Source of the DNA: Pseudomonas prosekii
GTDB taxonomy: Bacteria > Pseudomonadota > Gammaproteobacteria > Pseudomonadales > Pseudomonadaceae
DNA: 64,000 nt
Assembly (NCBI RefSeq): GCF_900105155.1
Contig: NZ_LT629762.1
Span: 1,054,001 to 1,118,000 of the forward strand
Direction: 5' to 3'
Position 1 is the stretch's first letter, and each line of letters opens with the position of its first letter. The position numbers and the translations under genes were made by a program. The notes below the pieces were generated by a model. That model saw only the letters and a list, made by a program, of their open reading frames with translations. It ran no database searches and was not told the DNA's origin. Positions 44,625 through 56,600 of this stretch are shown one piece after another.

Positions 44625-45059
44625 TCAAGACTTTTCGAGGTTGCCCAGAATGTGCCCGTGGACGCGCATGCAGACCTTTAAATCCGCCTCGTCGACGCCT
44701 TCGAACAACTCGCGGCGCAACTGTGTGGCGATGGTTTCGATTTGTTCGATCAACGGCCGGGCCGGTGCGCAGAGGACGATCTTCTTCGCGCGGCGGTCTT
44801 CGAGTACCGATTGGCGCTGCACCAGACCCTGGGTTTCCAGGCTGTCGAGCAATCGGGCAAGGGTCGGGCCTTCGACGCCGACGCTTTGCGCCAGTTCGCG
44901 CTGAGTCGGCGCGTCTTCAAAGCGTGCGAGGTGCAGCAGCACCAGCCAACGCGCCTGGGACAATCCCAGGCCAGCCAGTCGGCGGTCCAGTTCGGCGCGC
45001 CAGCCGCGAGACATCTGGGCCAATTGCATGCCAAAGCGATGTTGATCAGTTAACGGCAT
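44625..45059 (-). CDS. MarR/SlyA-family transcriptional regulator
   Basis: 144 aa winged-helix regulator. LSQARWLVLLHLARFEDAPTQRELAQSVGVEGPTLARLLDSLE is the DNA-binding helix-turn-helix and RQSVLEDRRAKKIVLCAPA the wing; both match SlyA-type proteins. No adjacent transporter or enzyme gene suggests its target. A palindrome just upstream could mediate autoregulation. Confidence 0.9.
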   Translation of the reverse strand: MPLTDQHRFGMQLAQMSRGWRAELDRRLAGLGLSQARWLVLLHLARFEDAPTQRELAQSVGVEGPTLARLLDSLETQGLVQRQSVLEDRRAKKIVLCAPARPLIEQIETIATQLRRELFEGVDEADLKVCMRVHGHILGNLEKS

Positions 45060-45092
45060 AAAAAACTCATGATTAGACTGAAATAGAGAAAA

Positions 45093-45105
45093 ACTAATTA
45101 TTAGT
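45093..45105. promoter_or_regulatory. candidate operator of the MarR/SlyA-type gene
   Basis: ACTAATTATTAGT, a perfect 13-bp palindrome, lies 34-46 nt upstream of the regulator's start. MarR proteins usually bind such AT-rich palindromes in their own promoters. Confidence 0.5.
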
Positions 45106-45192
45106 CAGCTAAGCATGACCTTTCGCTATAGGCAAGGCTTGCTCCGTAGTGAATCGTTACATCAGTGCGCCCGGTCACTTAAATCTCAAACT

Positions 45193-47319
45193 TCAAATCT
45201 CGAATTCGGATTGCAGCGCTGCTCGCACGCAATACAAAACACCTTCCGGCACGCGACCAGCGAACAACGCGGCAATTTCCGTCACGGCCGGCAACTCGCC
45301 TTCGCCGTCGAGAAACGCGTCCTGGATTTCGCCCATCAGCTCTTCCGGCAGGTCCAGCGCCTGTTCCAGCGACAACTGCTGCTTGCCGATCGCCTCGGCC
45401 AGCATGGTGTAGACATTCTTTTCCGAGCATTGCAGTTGGCCGGCGATCTGCAGCGGCGTCATGCCGGCGCGGGCCAGCGTGATCAGCTCGTGGCGAACAT
45501 CGGCGACCACTTTCGGTGCCTCGACCTGACCGCCGAGCACTTCGAGGAAGGCTTCGCCGTAACGCTCGAGCTTGCGCGCGCCGACGCCGCTGACCGTGGC
45601 CATTTCCGCCAGCGAGGCCGGCTGGCTGCGGAGCATTTCGAGCAAGGTCGAGTCGGGGAAAATGACGTATGGCGGCACGCCATGTTCTTCGGCGAGTTTG
45701 CGGCGCAGGGCTCGCAACGCTTCCCACTGTTCGCGTTCTTCGCCACGGACCAGTTGGCTGGCCTGGCTCTTGCTGCTTTTCGCGGTAGTCTGCGGCTTCA
45801 GATCGCGGCGCAGTTCCAGGGTCACTTCGCCCTTGAGCAACGGCCGGCAACTGTCGCTCAGGCGCAGGCCGCCGTAGCCTTCGAGGTCGATGTCAGCCAG
45901 TCCACGGGCGACAAGCTGGCGGAACAGCGAACGCCATTCGCTCTCGCCCATGGCCTTGCCGACCCCGTAGACCGACAAATGCTGATGGCCGAAGCTGCGG
46001 ACTTTTTCGTTGTCCTTGCCGAGCAAGACATCGACCAAATGGCCGACGCCGTAACGCTGGCCGGTCCGGTAAATCGCCGAAAGCGCCTGACGCGCGGGCT
46101 CGGTGGCGTCCCAGGTCTGCACGCCATCGACGCAGTTGTCGCAATGACCGCACGGCTCCGGCATGTCTTCGTCGAAGTACGCCAGCAGCGTCTGGCGGCG
46201 GCAGCGGGTTTCTTCGCAAAGCGAGAGCATGGCGTCGAGTTTGTGCTGCTCCAGGCGTTTGTGCCGCTCGTCGCCTTCAGAGTTTTGCAGCATCTGCTTG
46301 AGCATCACCACGTCTTGCAGGCCGTAGGCCATCCAGGCATCTGCCGGCAAGCCATCACGGCCGCCACGCCCGGTTTCCTGGTAATACGCCTCAAGCGATT
46401 TCGGCAAATCAAGGTGCGCGACGAAGCGCACGTTGGGCTTGTCGATGCCCATGCCAAACGCCACTGTGGCGACCATGATCAGGCCTTCCTCGTTGAGGAA
46501 GCGTTTCTGGTGCAGCGAGCGCGTTTCGTTGGGCAGGCCGGCGTGATACGGCAGCGCCGGGAAGCCCTGTTCGCTGAGGAACACCGCGACTTCGTCGACT
46601 TTTTTGCGGGACAGGCAATAGACGATGCCGGCGTCGCTGCGCCGCTCAGTGAGGAACGCGAGCAATTGCTTGCGCGGCTGCTCCTTGGGAACGATGCGAT
46701 AGAAAATGTTCGGCCGGTCGAAACTCGACAGGAAGCGCTCGGCATTCTGCAAATGCAGGCGATCGACGATTTCTTCGCGGGTGCGCTTGTCGGCGGTGGC
46801 GGTCAGGGCGATGCGCGGGACGTTCGGAAACAGCTCGGCCAATTGCCCCAGTTGCAGGTATTCGCGGCGGAAGTCGTGGCCCCATTGCGACACGCAATGC
46901 GCTTCGTCGATGGCGAACAGGGCGATTTCCAGGCTTTGCAGGAAGGCCAGCATGCGCGGCTGGACCAGGCGCTCGGGCGCCAGATAGAGCATTTTCACTT
47001 CGCCGCGCTTGATCCGGGCCGCGAGGTCGCGCTGTTGTTCGGCGCTCAGGGTCGAGTTCAATGCGGCGGCAGCGACGCCGAGTTCTTCGAGGGTGGCGAC
47101 CTGGTCGTCCATCAGCGCGATCAGCGGCGACACCACCACCGCGAGGCCTTCGCGCAGCAGCGCCGGGACCTGGAAACACAAGGACTTGCCGCCACCGGTA
47201 GGCATCAGCACCAAAGCGTCGCCGCCATTGGCCACGCGCTCAATGATTGCACCCTGGCGGCCACGGAAACTGTCGTAGCCGAAGATGTCCTTGAGGACGC
47301 GTTGAGCCTGTTCGAGCAT
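45193..47319 (-). CDS. recQ: ATP-dependent DNA helicase RecQ
   Basis: 708 aa. Superfamily 2 3'-5' helicase in recombination repair. Walker [10 protein letters not shown] (about 38-46), the DEAH box [13 protein letters not shown], a four-Cys zinc motif (CEETRC...CGHCDNC), the RQC winged helix, and an HRDC domain ([18 protein letters not shown]). After HRDC there is a further helix-turn-helix region ([18 protein letters not shown]) that makes it about 100 aa longer than E. coli RecQ (609 aa). The ATG at 47,319 with GGAG is clear. Confidence 0.95.
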   Translation of the reverse strand: MLEQAQRVLKDIFGYDSFRGRQGAIIERVANGGDALVLMPTGGGKSLCFQVPALLREGLAVVVSPLIALMDDQVATLEELGVAAAALNSTLSAEQQRDLAARIKRGEVKMLYLAPERLVQPRMLAFLQSLEIALFAIDEAHCVSQWGHDFRREYLQLGQLAELFPNVPRIALTATADKRTREEIVDRLHLQNAERFLSSFDRPNIFYRIVPKEQPRKQLLAFLTERRSDAGIVYCLSRKKVDEVAVFLSEQGFPALPYHAGLPNETRSLHQKRFLNEEGLIMVATVAFGMGIDKPNVRFVAHLDLPKSLEAYYQETGRGGRDGLPADAWMAYGLQDVVMLKQMLQNSEGDERHKRLEQHKLDAMLSLCEETRCRRQTLLAYFDEDMPEPCGHCDNCVDGVQTWDATEPARQALSAIYRTGQRYGVGHLVDVLLGKDNEKVRSFGHQHLSVYGVGKAMGESEWRSLFRQLVARGLADIDLEGYGGLRLSDSCRPLLKGEVTLELRRDLKPQTTAKSSKSQASQLVRGEEREQWEALRALRRKLAEEHGVPPYVIFPDSTLLEMLRSQPASLAEMATVSGVGARKLERYGEAFLEVLGGQVEAPKVVADVRHELITLARAGMTPLQIAGQLQCSEKNVYTMLAEAIGKQQLSLEQALDLPEELMGEIQDAFLDGEGELPAVTEIAALFAGRVPEGVLYCVRAALQSEFEI

Positions 47320-47738
47320 AAAAACTCCAAAAATCACCGAAACATCCCTGCAAGGCTGGTTCACAACCATGCTCGCTGCACTGACAAATCGTAAGTGCGC
47401 ATTGCATGACGCTTCACATTTCAGCCGCGACGCCAGCAGGGCATCACAAAACGCGCGAGTATACCCGAGCCCTCCCCGGCAATGGGCGCCGCTGAGAAGA
47501 CACATGCCGACAAACATTGCATAACCCTGTGGCAGCGAGCTTGTGTGGCGAGGGGGCTTGCCCCCGTTCGATTGCGCAGCAATCGCAATCCGGTCGAGGC
47601 TATCGCGAGCAGGCTCACGCCTGCAGGGATTGCGCTGTTTGTGAGGTCCCAAGGCAGCAAATATGCCGCGCGGCTGGCCTGCATGCTCAAGAAGGCCTAG
47701 AATTCGCGCATCTGTTTAATTCCCCAAGGTAGCTTTTA
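47320..47738. other. 419-bp region between recQ and the yecA-like gene
   Basis: No gene. It contains single REP-like half elements (GTGGCGAGGGGGCTTGCCCC near 47,547 and ATCGCGAGCAGGCTCACGCC near 47,602) in mixed order, and the divergent promoters of both neighbours. Confidence 0.55.
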
Positions 47739-48326
47739 ATGTCCTTCGCTGAGCAACTAACCCGCCTGCAAGTCTTCCTCGACGCTGACGAGCTGCATGA
47801 CGAGGCGCTGGACTACGTGGCCGCCCACGGCTATCTGACGGCGCTGTCGATCTGCTCCGAAAGCGTTCCCGATCGTGAATGGATCGACGCACTCTTCGCC
47901 GAAGAGCCGCATTACGCCGACGACACCGAGCGTGAAGCGATCGAATCGACCCTGCTCGCACTCAAGGCCCACATCGCCCGCCAACTGGCGTCCGACGAAG
48001 AGTTCGAGTTGCCTTGCGACCTCGACCTCGGCGAAGAGCCGGACGATTCCGACCTGCGCGGCTGGTGCATCGGTTTCATGGAAGGCGTGTTCCTGCGTGA
48101 AGCGGCCTGGTTCGAAACCGCCGAAGACGAAGTCAGCGAAATGCTCCTGCCGATCATGGTCGGTTCCGGTCTGTTCGACGAACAGCCTGAGTTCGAAGAC
48201 ATCGCCAAAGACGCCAACCTGATGGACGACATGATCGTGCAGATCCCGGAAGCCCTGACCGCGCTGTACCTGCTGTGCCAGGCGCCTGACGAAAAACCGG
48301 CGATTCTCAAGCCACGTCACCACTAA
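47739..48326 (+). CDS. YecA/UPF0149-family protein
   Basis: 195 aa, acidic. FLDADELHDEALDYVAAHGYLTALSICSE and RGWCIGFMEGVFLREAAW are the family blocks (conserved GW/GF). It lacks the C-terminal SEC-C metal motif of some YecA proteins, although the last residues are KPRHH. Function unknown. Followed 10 nt later by a DUF454 gene, likely an operon. Confidence 0.87.
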   Translation: MSFAEQLTRLQVFLDADELHDEALDYVAAHGYLTALSICSESVPDREWIDALFAEEPHYADDTEREAIESTLLALKAHIARQLASDEEFELPCDLDLGEEPDDSDLRGWCIGFMEGVFLREAAWFETAEDEVSEMLLPIMVGSGLFDEQPEFEDIAKDANLMDDMIVQIPEALTALYLLCQAPDEKPAILKPRHH

Positions 48327-48336
48327 GGTCTTGCCT

Positions 48337-48732
48337 ATGGACAACCCCATAGGCAACCGCTCCCTGATGTTGCGCTACGTGCTGCTGGCCATCGGCTGGC
48401 TGAGCGTAGCGTTGGGGGTGATCGGGATTTTCCTGCCGGTATTGCCCACCACACCTTTCCTGCTGCTGGCGGCCGCCTGTTTCGCCCGCAGTTCGCCGCG
48501 TTTCTATCATTGGCTGGTCGAACACCCGCGGCTTGGGCCGTGGATTCGCGGTTATCTGGATGGCAGCGGCATTCCGCTCAAGGGCAAGGTCTACGCGATC
48601 GGCCTGATGTGGGCGAGCATTCTCTTCTCCTGTTACCTGGTGCCGATGCCGTGGGCGCGCGGGTTCATGCTGACCAGCGCAGTGCTGGTGACGATTTACA
48701 TCCTGCGCCAGAAAACCCTGCGCAAACCCTGA
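48337..48732 (+). CDS. DUF454 (YbaN-like) inner membrane protein
   Basis: 131 aa. Family pattern GWLSVALGVIGIFLPVLPTTPFLLLAAACFARSS is clear, followed by WLVEHPRLGPWIRGYLDG and two more membrane segments. Role unknown; homologues lie near heme- or priB-related genes in other bacteria. Chosen start is the ATG at 48,337 with AAGG upstream. Confidence 0.9.
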   Translation: MDNPIGNRSLMLRYVLLAIGWLSVALGVIGIFLPVLPTTPFLLLAAACFARSSPRFYHWLVEHPRLGPWIRGYLDGSGIPLKGKVYAIGLMWASILFSCYLVPMPWARGFMLTSAVLVTIYILRQKTLRKP

Positions 48733-48839
48733 CTACAACACATCGCCCCAGCGTCGCTACTGTCAGATCTGACAGTTTCCAGTTTTCGCATTTGAGTTTG
48801 TAATTCTGCTGTCGCACTCCAGCGACAGGAGTGTCGAAT

Positions 48840-50441
48840 GTGATAGCCCAATCCGTTAAAAACCTCGCATCGCCAGCGTTGCCCCAACCGCAAATCTGCG
48901 ACGGTTTGCAGCTGCCATCGGGCGAACTCGGGATCAATTTCGCGGCTGCCTTGGGCAATTATCCTGAGCATGGAATGAAAGTCTGGATCGCACCGTGGCC
49001 AGGCAAGGCACTGGGCGACAAAGTCGAGCTGTTGCTGAATAACCGGATGATTGATCAACAGGTGATCAGCGAGCCAGTCGAGGTCACTGAGCGCACAACG
49101 TTATGGCTGCCGCCAAGGGCTGTGCAATCCGGGTCGTACACGTTGGCTTATCGCCTGACACGGCGCGACCAAATGGCCGAGACCTTCGATCCGCCCCTGC
49201 AACTGCTGGTCAAACTCGACATCCCCGGCGGCGACAACCCCGACCCGCTGCACGACCAGCACTCTGCGCTGTACATGGACATTGCCGGCGAGATCCTGCG
49301 CGATGGCGTGACCACCGATAACGTCGGCGATGGCGTCGACATCACCATCGCCGCCAGGCCGGACAGCGACACGCTGCTGCCCTACCCCAACATGGCCGAA
49401 GGCGATGTCTGCACGTTGAGTTGGGGCGGGTTGCTGATCTTTTCCGAAGCGGTGACCCAGGCGCATATCGACGACCCATTGGAAAATCCGCTGGTGATTC
49501 ACGTCAGCCGCGAAACCATTCTCAAGGCCAGGGACACCGGGCCGGAGGGTCTGCAGGTTTCGTTCAGCGTCGCCGATCAAGTGGGCAATGTTTCGGCCGG
49601 TGGGTGCCCGCCGGCGCGGGTCAAGGTCAGGCTCGGCAAATCGCCACTGCCGGCGCCGATCATCAGCAAAACCAGCGGCAGCGATTTGCACCTGGATTCG
49701 TTGCGCGGTGAGGATCTGGTGGTGCAGATTTGGGCGGAATCGATCAGCGATTTTTGCCACAGGGACGTGATCATCCTGCACTTCGCCGGCGTCAGCGCGG
49801 AGGGCGAAAGCATCTGCAGTCAAAATCGCCAGATCATCGTCGGCACCCCGCCTACGGTGGTGTTCGCGCGGGTGCCGAGTGCCACCGCACGGGCATTGGT
49901 GAACACTCAGGTGACGTGTTTCTATTCTCTGGAACGCAACGGCATGATTATCCAGTCATCGTTGCGGCGCTTCATCAATGTCGTGGGCGAGACGGAACAT
50001 CTGGCCAGCCCGATTGTGGAAGATGAGGAAGAAGGCACGCTGGACCCGGCGCTGGCCGGCATCGAAGTGAATATTCCGTTCAATAAAACTGCCCGTGCGG
50101 GTCACGTCTTTGCGCTGGACTGGCTGGGCGTGCGCGCAGACCTGAGCACGTATAACCCGAAATTGGACGGCTATCGGCCGAGTGCCGAAGAGGTTCGTGA
50201 CAGGCAAGGTTTTTTCATTCCGGTGGCGGGCAAGCATCTGAAGACACTCGCGGGCGGCACGCTGCTGTTGTCGTACAAGCAGTTGCGGATTGAGGACGAT
50301 GAGGTGGTGAGTCGCCGGTCGCTGGATGCGCAGTTGTTGAAGGTTGGGGAGTTGTTGAAGGTTGGAGAGTTGTTGAAGGTTGGAGAGTTGGATCAGCACC
50401 TGGATGCGGATGAAGCTTGTTTTCTGGGCAGTGGGATTTGA
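48840..50441 (+). CDS. hypothetical 533-aa protein with beta-rich repeats and a hexapeptide tail
   Basis: Start GTG at 48,840, which places AGGAG 8 nt upstream; a GTG nine bases earlier is too close to that site. No signal peptide. The body is beta-rich with Ig-like-looking segments (PGGDNPDPLHDQHSALYMDI, LPAPIISKTSGSDLHLDSLR) like several uncharacterised Pseudomonas surface-type proteins. Near the end an 18-bp unit (GTTGTTGAAGGTTGGAGA) is tandemly repeated three times, giving LLKVGE hexapeptides. It is unlinked to any secretion gene I can see except the adhesin locus 170 bp away. Family not recognised. Confidence 0.65.
   Translation: MIAQSVKNLASPALPQPQICDGLQLPSGELGINFAAALGNYPEHGMKVWIAPWPGKALGDKVELLLNNRMIDQQVISEPVEVTERTTLWLPPRAVQSGSYTLAYRLTRRDQMAETFDPPLQLLVKLDIPGGDNPDPLHDQHSALYMDIAGEILRDGVTTDNVGDGVDITIAARPDSDTLLPYPNMAEGDVCTLSWGGLLIFSEAVTQAHIDDPLENPLVIHVSRETILKARDTGPEGLQVSFSVADQVGNVSAGGCPPARVKVRLGKSPLPAPIISKTSGSDLHLDSLRGEDLVVQIWAESISDFCHRDVIILHFAGVSAEGESICSQNRQIIVGTPPTVVFARVPSATARALVNTQVTCFYSLERNGMIIQSSLRRFINVVGETEHLASPIVEDEEEGTLDPALAGIEVNIPFNKTARAGHVFALDWLGVRADLSTYNPKLDGYRPSAEEVRDRQGFFIPVAGKHLKTLAGGTLLLSYKQLRIEDDEVVSRRSLDAQLLKVGELLKVGELLKVGELDQHLDADEACFLGSGI
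50333..50390 (+). repeat. in-frame 18-bp tandem repeats near the 3' end of the 533-aa gene
   Basis: Three copies plus a partial fourth of GTTGTTGAAGGTTGGAGA, the first differing by one base (GGGGA). Encodes LLKVGE repeats; copy-number changes would stay in frame. Confidence 0.9.
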
Positions 50442-50481
50442 TTTCAGCAACATAGGTTTTGCAGGGTTGGCGCAGGCCTAA

Positions 50482-50506
50482 TCGCGAGCAGGCTCACTCC
50501 TGCAAT
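50482..50506. repeat. single REP half element
   Basis: ATCGCGAGCAGGCTCACTCC, one arm of the REP class without a nearby partner, between the 533-aa gene and the adhesin terminator. Confidence 0.6.
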
Positions 50507-50555
50507 GGGTCGGTGTTTCACAACCTCGCCCCCCAACGCATCACTAAAATCAGAC

Positions 50556-50594
50556 AAAAAAACCCGCCACCCCATAAAGGTATGGCGGGTTTTG
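50556..50594. terminator. bidirectional terminator after the adhesin gene
   Basis: AAAACCCGCCA/TGGCGGGTTTT stem with a 13-nt interior, flanked by A and T runs on both sides. It can end the adhesin transcript (minus) and the 533-aa gene's transcript (plus). Confidence 0.9.
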
Positions 50595-50613
50595 TCGTTT
50601 CAGCCCTGCGGCA

Positions 50614-53600
50614 TCACACGGTATCGACCTTCAGCGAGTGGTCACTGAGCATGCCAGTGATGATCGTCGCCGTGTCGTGTCCGCCGGCCACCACGCCGCC
50701 CGCGCCCGGCGTTACACCGTACTGGCTGGCGAGGTTGACGCCGGCCAGGTCGATGGTCTGGTTCGGCGTGGCGCCGGCCATTGCGCCGACGTCAATGCTG
50801 GTGACCAGCGAGGCGCCGCTGCCGGTGACTTTGAAGTGCAGGTAGTCATCCAGCGAAGCGGCCGTGCCGTTCTCCCCTTGTAGCAGTTGTGACAGGTCGA
50901 GCTGATCGGTGCCTGGGGTGAAGTCGGTGATCACGTCATGGCCGCTGTTGCCCGCCAGCCATTTGAAGGTGTCGGCGCCGGCGCCACCGGTCAGGGTGTT
51001 GTTGCCGAGGCCACCAATCAGGAAGTCATCGCCGCCGCCACCGTTGAGCACGTCGTTGCCCAGACCACCGTTGATCACGTTGCTGTTGTTGTCGCCGCGC
51101 AAGGTGTCGTTGAAATTGGAACCGGTGAGGTTCTCGATACCCAGCAGCGTATCGGTGCCGGCGCCGAGGGTGTTTTGCGCGGTCAGCAGGCTCAAATCGA
51201 CCGTGACCCCGGCGGTGGCATGGCCATAACTGGCGGTGTCGCTGCCAGTGCCGCCATCGAGCAGGTCATTGCCCAGACCGCTGTAGAGCAAATCGTTGCC
51301 GGCGCCACCGTGCAGTTCGTTGTTGCCGTTGCCGGCAGTCAGCACGTCGTTGCCGTCGCCGGCGTTGATGATGTTGTTGCCGGTGCCGGCCACCAACACG
51401 TCATCGCCCGCCGTACCGGTGAGGGTATGGCCGTCCTGATAGCTGATGGTCACGTTCGCCGTGTCGCTGCCGCCATGGTTATCGTTGGCGGTGTAGGTGC
51501 CGTGGAAGTCCGGCGTCAGATCATGCGCGCCGGCGTAGTTGATCTTCATCGACAGCTGATAGTTTTCGGCCGCCGTGGTGTTGGTGCCGCTGGTATTGGT
51601 GATGTTGGTCACGTGAATCCGGTAAGTGCCATCGGACGTCGCGTTGATGGTGCCGCCGTCGGCGATGGCGACGAACGCGCCACCGTTGAGCGAGTACTCC
51701 ATGGCGACATGACCGGCAGCCAGGTTGTGATCGAGATTAAGGGTTTCGCCCTGTTTCAGTTTCACCGTGATCATGTCTTCATCGTTGGCGTTGCTAGCGG
51801 CGACCGCGCCGAGGTAGCCGCTGACCAGCAGCACGGCGGTCATCGTTGCAGAGTTGGCCGCGAACGAGTTGCGTACGTCGGCCAAGGCCTGGTTGGCCGC
51901 GTTGTTGCCGGTGCCGGTGAAGCCCACCGCGCCAGTCCCGGTGAAGTCGGCACCCTTGGCCACCCAACCGGTGTTGAACGTGGTCGGGGTCGCGGTTTTC
52001 GGATCGCCATTGGCGTCGGTGTCGTTGGCCAGCAGCAGTTCGCCCGGGACCACGATGTTGCTCGACAGCACGTTGGTGATGACGTTGTCATCGGCCGCAA
52101 CTGGCGCCGCGTTCGGGATCACTTTGATGGTGAGCGACGAACTGGCCAGGTCGCCGTCATTGTCGCTGACGGTGAAACCGATGTTCTCGGTGATCACCAC
52201 GGCCGTGGTTTTCTGCGAGATGTAGTTGTATTCGCCGGTGTCGAGGTTCACCACCAGCGTGCCGCTGTTACTGGTGGCGATGCTCAGGGTGTTGTCGACA
52301 GTGTTGAACGTGCCTTTGTTGGCGCCGCCGCTGAAGTTCAGCGAGCCCTGATTGCCGTTGGCTTTCGGGTCGTAGGTGTAGGTGGTGCCATCGACGACGA
52401 TGGATTTGATAAAACCGCCATCCGCGCCAAAAGTGCCGCCATCCAGCAAGGTGCCGGTGACTGGAGCGCCCTGCACCGTGCCCGACAGCACCGAGTTGAG
52501 CTGGTTGAGATCGGTCACCACCACCGCGTTGGTATCGGTGTGGGTGCTGCCGTCGTAAGCCAGTGGATTGAGGTTGGCACTGCTGACGCCGCTACCCAGG
52601 CCAATCGCGTAGTTCTTGATGCCGTTGGCGTCGAGGAAAGCCTTCCACGCTGCTTCGTCGGCGGTGCCGGTTTCCTGGCCGCTGGTAGGTTTGCCGTCGG
52701 AGAAGAAGTAGCCGACGTTCTGCGCACCGGTCAGTTGCCCGGAGGTGTTGAACGCCAGTTTCGCCGCCGCAACCGCCGCGTCGTAGTTGGTGCCGCCGCC
52801 CGCCGTCAGCGTCGCAATGATCGACTTCGCCGTGGCGACATCGACCCAGATCGGGGTCTTGTCGGCGGCGCTGCTGCTGAAGGTGACGATCTGCACGCGC
52901 ACATCGCCGAGGTCGTCGTACTTGTCGAGCAGAGCACTGATCGCCTGCTTGGCCAGCGCCATCCGCGACAGGCCCGGCACACCGGAAGCGTCCGCCATAC
53001 TGCCGGACACGTCGATCACCAGCAGCAGGTTGGAATCGATTTCCACCGCGGTGACCGAACGTTCAGAGGCCACGGCTCTTGGCACGTCATCGACAATGTT
53101 GACGACGATGGTGCTGGTGGTGCTGTTGCCCAGCGCGTCGGTGGCTTTGTAAGTGAAACTTTCGCTCAGGGTATCCGCGCCATTGTTGGCGCTCGGCGAA
53201 GTTTTCGGCGCCGAAGTCAGCGTGTAGGTGTAGCTGCCGTCCGCGTTGAGCAGCATCTGCCCGTAAGTGCCAGTGGCGCTGCCGACCAGGCTGTAAGTCA
53301 GCGCGCCGCTGCCGCCGGTGACGGCGCCGACCAGCGTGCCGGTGGCGGTTTCGCCGGTGTTGCTCGGGTCACTGCCGATGACGGTGCCGGGCGCCAGGTC
53401 GAGGCCGTCCTTGCTCAGGTCGAGGGCTTTTTCGAAGACCGTTACGTCCTGATCGACCGCAGCCTTGAGGCCGCTGTCGGTGACGTTGATTTTGATCGTG
53501 GTGGTGCTTTCATCGCCGTCGGCATCGCGCACGGTGTAGACGAACGTGTCGGTCGCACCGGCCACGCCCACCGAGTTCGGATTGGCGTGATACACCGCGT

Positions 53601-56600
53601 TGCCCGCCGCATCCAGCGTCAGGTAGCCGTAGGTGCCATTGATGTTGGTGCCGAGCCCGCCCACCGCCGAGGTGCCGGTGTTGCTGCCGGCGCGCACGCC
53701 GATCACCGCCCCGCCCGCCGCCGCGCCATCGGCACCGAGCACGTCGTTGCCGAGCACGCTGATGTTGACGGTCGCACCTTCGATCGCGGTGCCAGTGTCG
53801 GCAGCAGCGGTCGGCAGGTCATCGACGATGTTGACGTTGATCTGGCCCGACGCGGTGCTGCCATCGGTGTCGGTCGCCACCACGGTGAAATTTTCCGTGA
53901 GGCTGTTGGCGCCATTCGCGGTCGGATGGCTTTCGTTATCGACCAGGGTGTAGCTGTAGCTGATCACGCCGGTGGTCGCGTTGTAGTTGTTGATGGTGAA
54001 CGTGCTGCCGAGCGGCGAGGCGATCGATTGCGGCAAGCCTGCCGCCACGCCACCGACAACCACGTTGATCCCGCCGACGCTCAGGCTTTGCAGACCGTCG
54101 AGGGCGGTGACGGTGAACGTACCGTTCTGGGTCAGCGCTGACGGATTGGGGCTGGTGCCGTCGCTGAGGTTTTTCTCGTAGACGGTCAGCTCGCCGCCCG
54201 TGACGTCGAGGCCATTGAGCGTCACCGGATCGTTGTTGTTGTGGATGTTCAGCACCAGGTTGGCAGTGCTGGTATCGCCGTCGGCATCGGTCAGGGTGTA
54301 GGCAAAGGTTTCGGTGCCATTGCCGCCGCCGTGCAGGTTTTTGAAGTCGGCATCATTGCTGTCCAGCGTGTAGGTGTAGGTGCCGTTGGCGTTCAGCACC
54401 AAAGTGCCGTAAGTCCCGGTGAAAGTGCCTGGGGTCACCGGTCCGGCATTCGGCCCGGTTGCAACGCGGTCGGCACCTTGAATGTCGTTGGTCAACACGT
54501 TGCCATTGAGGGTCAACAGGCTTTCCGAAGCCGTGGCGACGTTGCTGTCATTCACGGCTTTCGGCACGTCATCGACGATGTTGACGACGGTGGTGCTGCT
54601 GGTGATGTTGCCCAGCGAATCGGTGGCCTGATAAGTGAAGCTTTCGGTCAACGTGTTCGCGCCATCGTTGGCGTGCGGCGTGGTGCTGGCCGGCGAAGTC
54701 AGGGTGTAGGTGTACGTGCCGTTGGCGTTGAGCTGGATCTGTCCATAGTTGCCATTGGCGCTGCCAACCAGGCTGTAGGTGATCGCGCCGATAGCGCCGG
54801 TGACCGAGCCGACCAACGTGCCGCTGGCGGTTTCGCCGCTGCTGGTCGGATCGCTGCCGACCACGGTGCCGGCCGCCAGGTCCTGGCCATCCTTCGTCAG
54901 GTCGAGGGCTTTTTCGTAGACCGTGACGTCGCTGTCGCTGGCCGCTTTGATGCAGCTATTCGACACGTCGATGGTGATGGTCGTGGTGCTTTCATCGCCA
55001 TCGGCATCGCGCACGGTGTAGGTGAACACATCGGTGGCGCCCGGGCCGTTCACGGCGTTCGGGTTGCTGTGGTAAACCGCGTTGCCGTTGGCGTCCAGCG
55101 TCAGGTAGCCGTAGGTGCCGTTGATGTTGGTGCCCAAGCCACCGATGGCCGAGGTCGAGGTGTCGCCGCCAACACGCACGCCCACTACCGCGCCGCTGAG
55201 CGCTGGACCGTCGGCGCCGCCGATGTCGTTATCCAGCACATTGCCGGAGATCGTCGCGCCCTCCGCCACCGTTGCGCTGTCCGGGTGTGCGGTCGGCAGG
55301 TCATCGACGATATTGACGTTGATCTGGTCGGTCGCAGTGCTGCCGTCGGTGTCGGTCGCCACCACGGTGAAGTTTTCCGTGATGCTGTTGGCGCCGTTGG
55401 CGTTTGGATGGGTTTCGTTATCCACCAGCGTGTAGCTGTAGCTGACCACGCCGGTAATTTCGTTGTAACCGGTGACGGTCAACGTGCTGCCGAGCGGTGT
55501 GACGATCGATTGCGGGAAGCCTGCGACCACGCCGCCGCTGACAATGTTGAGCCCGCCCACGGTCAAGGTCTGCAAACCGTCGAGCGCGGTGACGGTGAAG
55601 CTGCCGCTTTGGGTCAGGGCCGTGGCGTTGGGACTGGTGCCGTCGCTGAGGTTTTTCTCATAGACGGTCAGCTCGCCACCCGCGACGTCGAGGCCGTTGA
55701 GGGTCACTGGGTCATCGTTGTTGTGGATGTTCAGCACCAGATTAGCGGTGCTGGTATCGCCGTCGGCATCGGTCAGCGTGTAGGCGAACGTTTCCGTGCC
55801 GTTGCCGCCGCCGTGCAGGTTTTTGAAATCGGCGTCGCTGGTGTTGAGGGTGTAGGTGTAAGTGCCGTTGGCGTTAAGGACCAGGGTGCCGTAAGTGCCG
55901 GTGAAGGTGCCTGGAGTGACAGGCCCGGCATTCGGCCCGGTAGCTACGCGGTCGGCGCCTTGTACGTCGTTGGTCAGGACGTTGCCGTTGAGCGTCAGCA
56001 AGCTTTCCGACGCGGTGCTGGCGTTGCTGTCATTGGCGGCCTGCGGCAGGTCGTCGATGATGTTGACGTCCAGCGTTGCATTGGCGGTGGTGCCGTTATC
56101 GTCGACCACGGTGACGGCAAATTGCTCAGGCAGGTTGTTGGCGCCGTTGGCATTCGCGTGGGTTTCAGTGGCGTTCAATGTGTAGCTGTAGCTGACAACG
56201 CCGGTGGTTGCGTCGAAACCGGTGATGGTCAGCGTGTTGCCCAAACCGGTGGCGATTGATTGCGGGAATCCGGCAGACACGCCGCCGCTGACCACGCTGA
56301 TGCCGCCGACGGTCAACGTCTGCACTCCGTCCAGCGCGGTGATGGTGAACGTACCGTTTTGGGTCAGCGCGGTGGAGTCCGGTGCGCTGCCGAGTTCGAG
56401 GTTTTTCTCGAATACGGTGAGTTCGCCACCAGCGACATTCAGGCCGTCAATCGTCACTGGATCGTCGTTGTTGTGGATCTGCAAAACCAGGGTTGCGGTG
56501 CTGGTATCGCCATCGGCATCGGTCAACGTGTAGGTGAAGTTTTCCGTGCCGTCGCCACCACCGGTTAACGCTTTGAAATCGGCGTCTGTGGTATTCAGGG

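Noticed and set aside
45115..47394. 759-codon plus-strand frame opposite recQ
   Set aside because: Antisense shadow of a GC-rich gene; the minus strand carries clear RecQ motifs.
50938..54141. 1067-codon plus-strand open frame opposite the adhesin gene
   Set aside because: It is the antisense shadow of the repeat-rich adhesin; the translation is Val/Gly/Arg-rich with no family features and no ribosome binding site.
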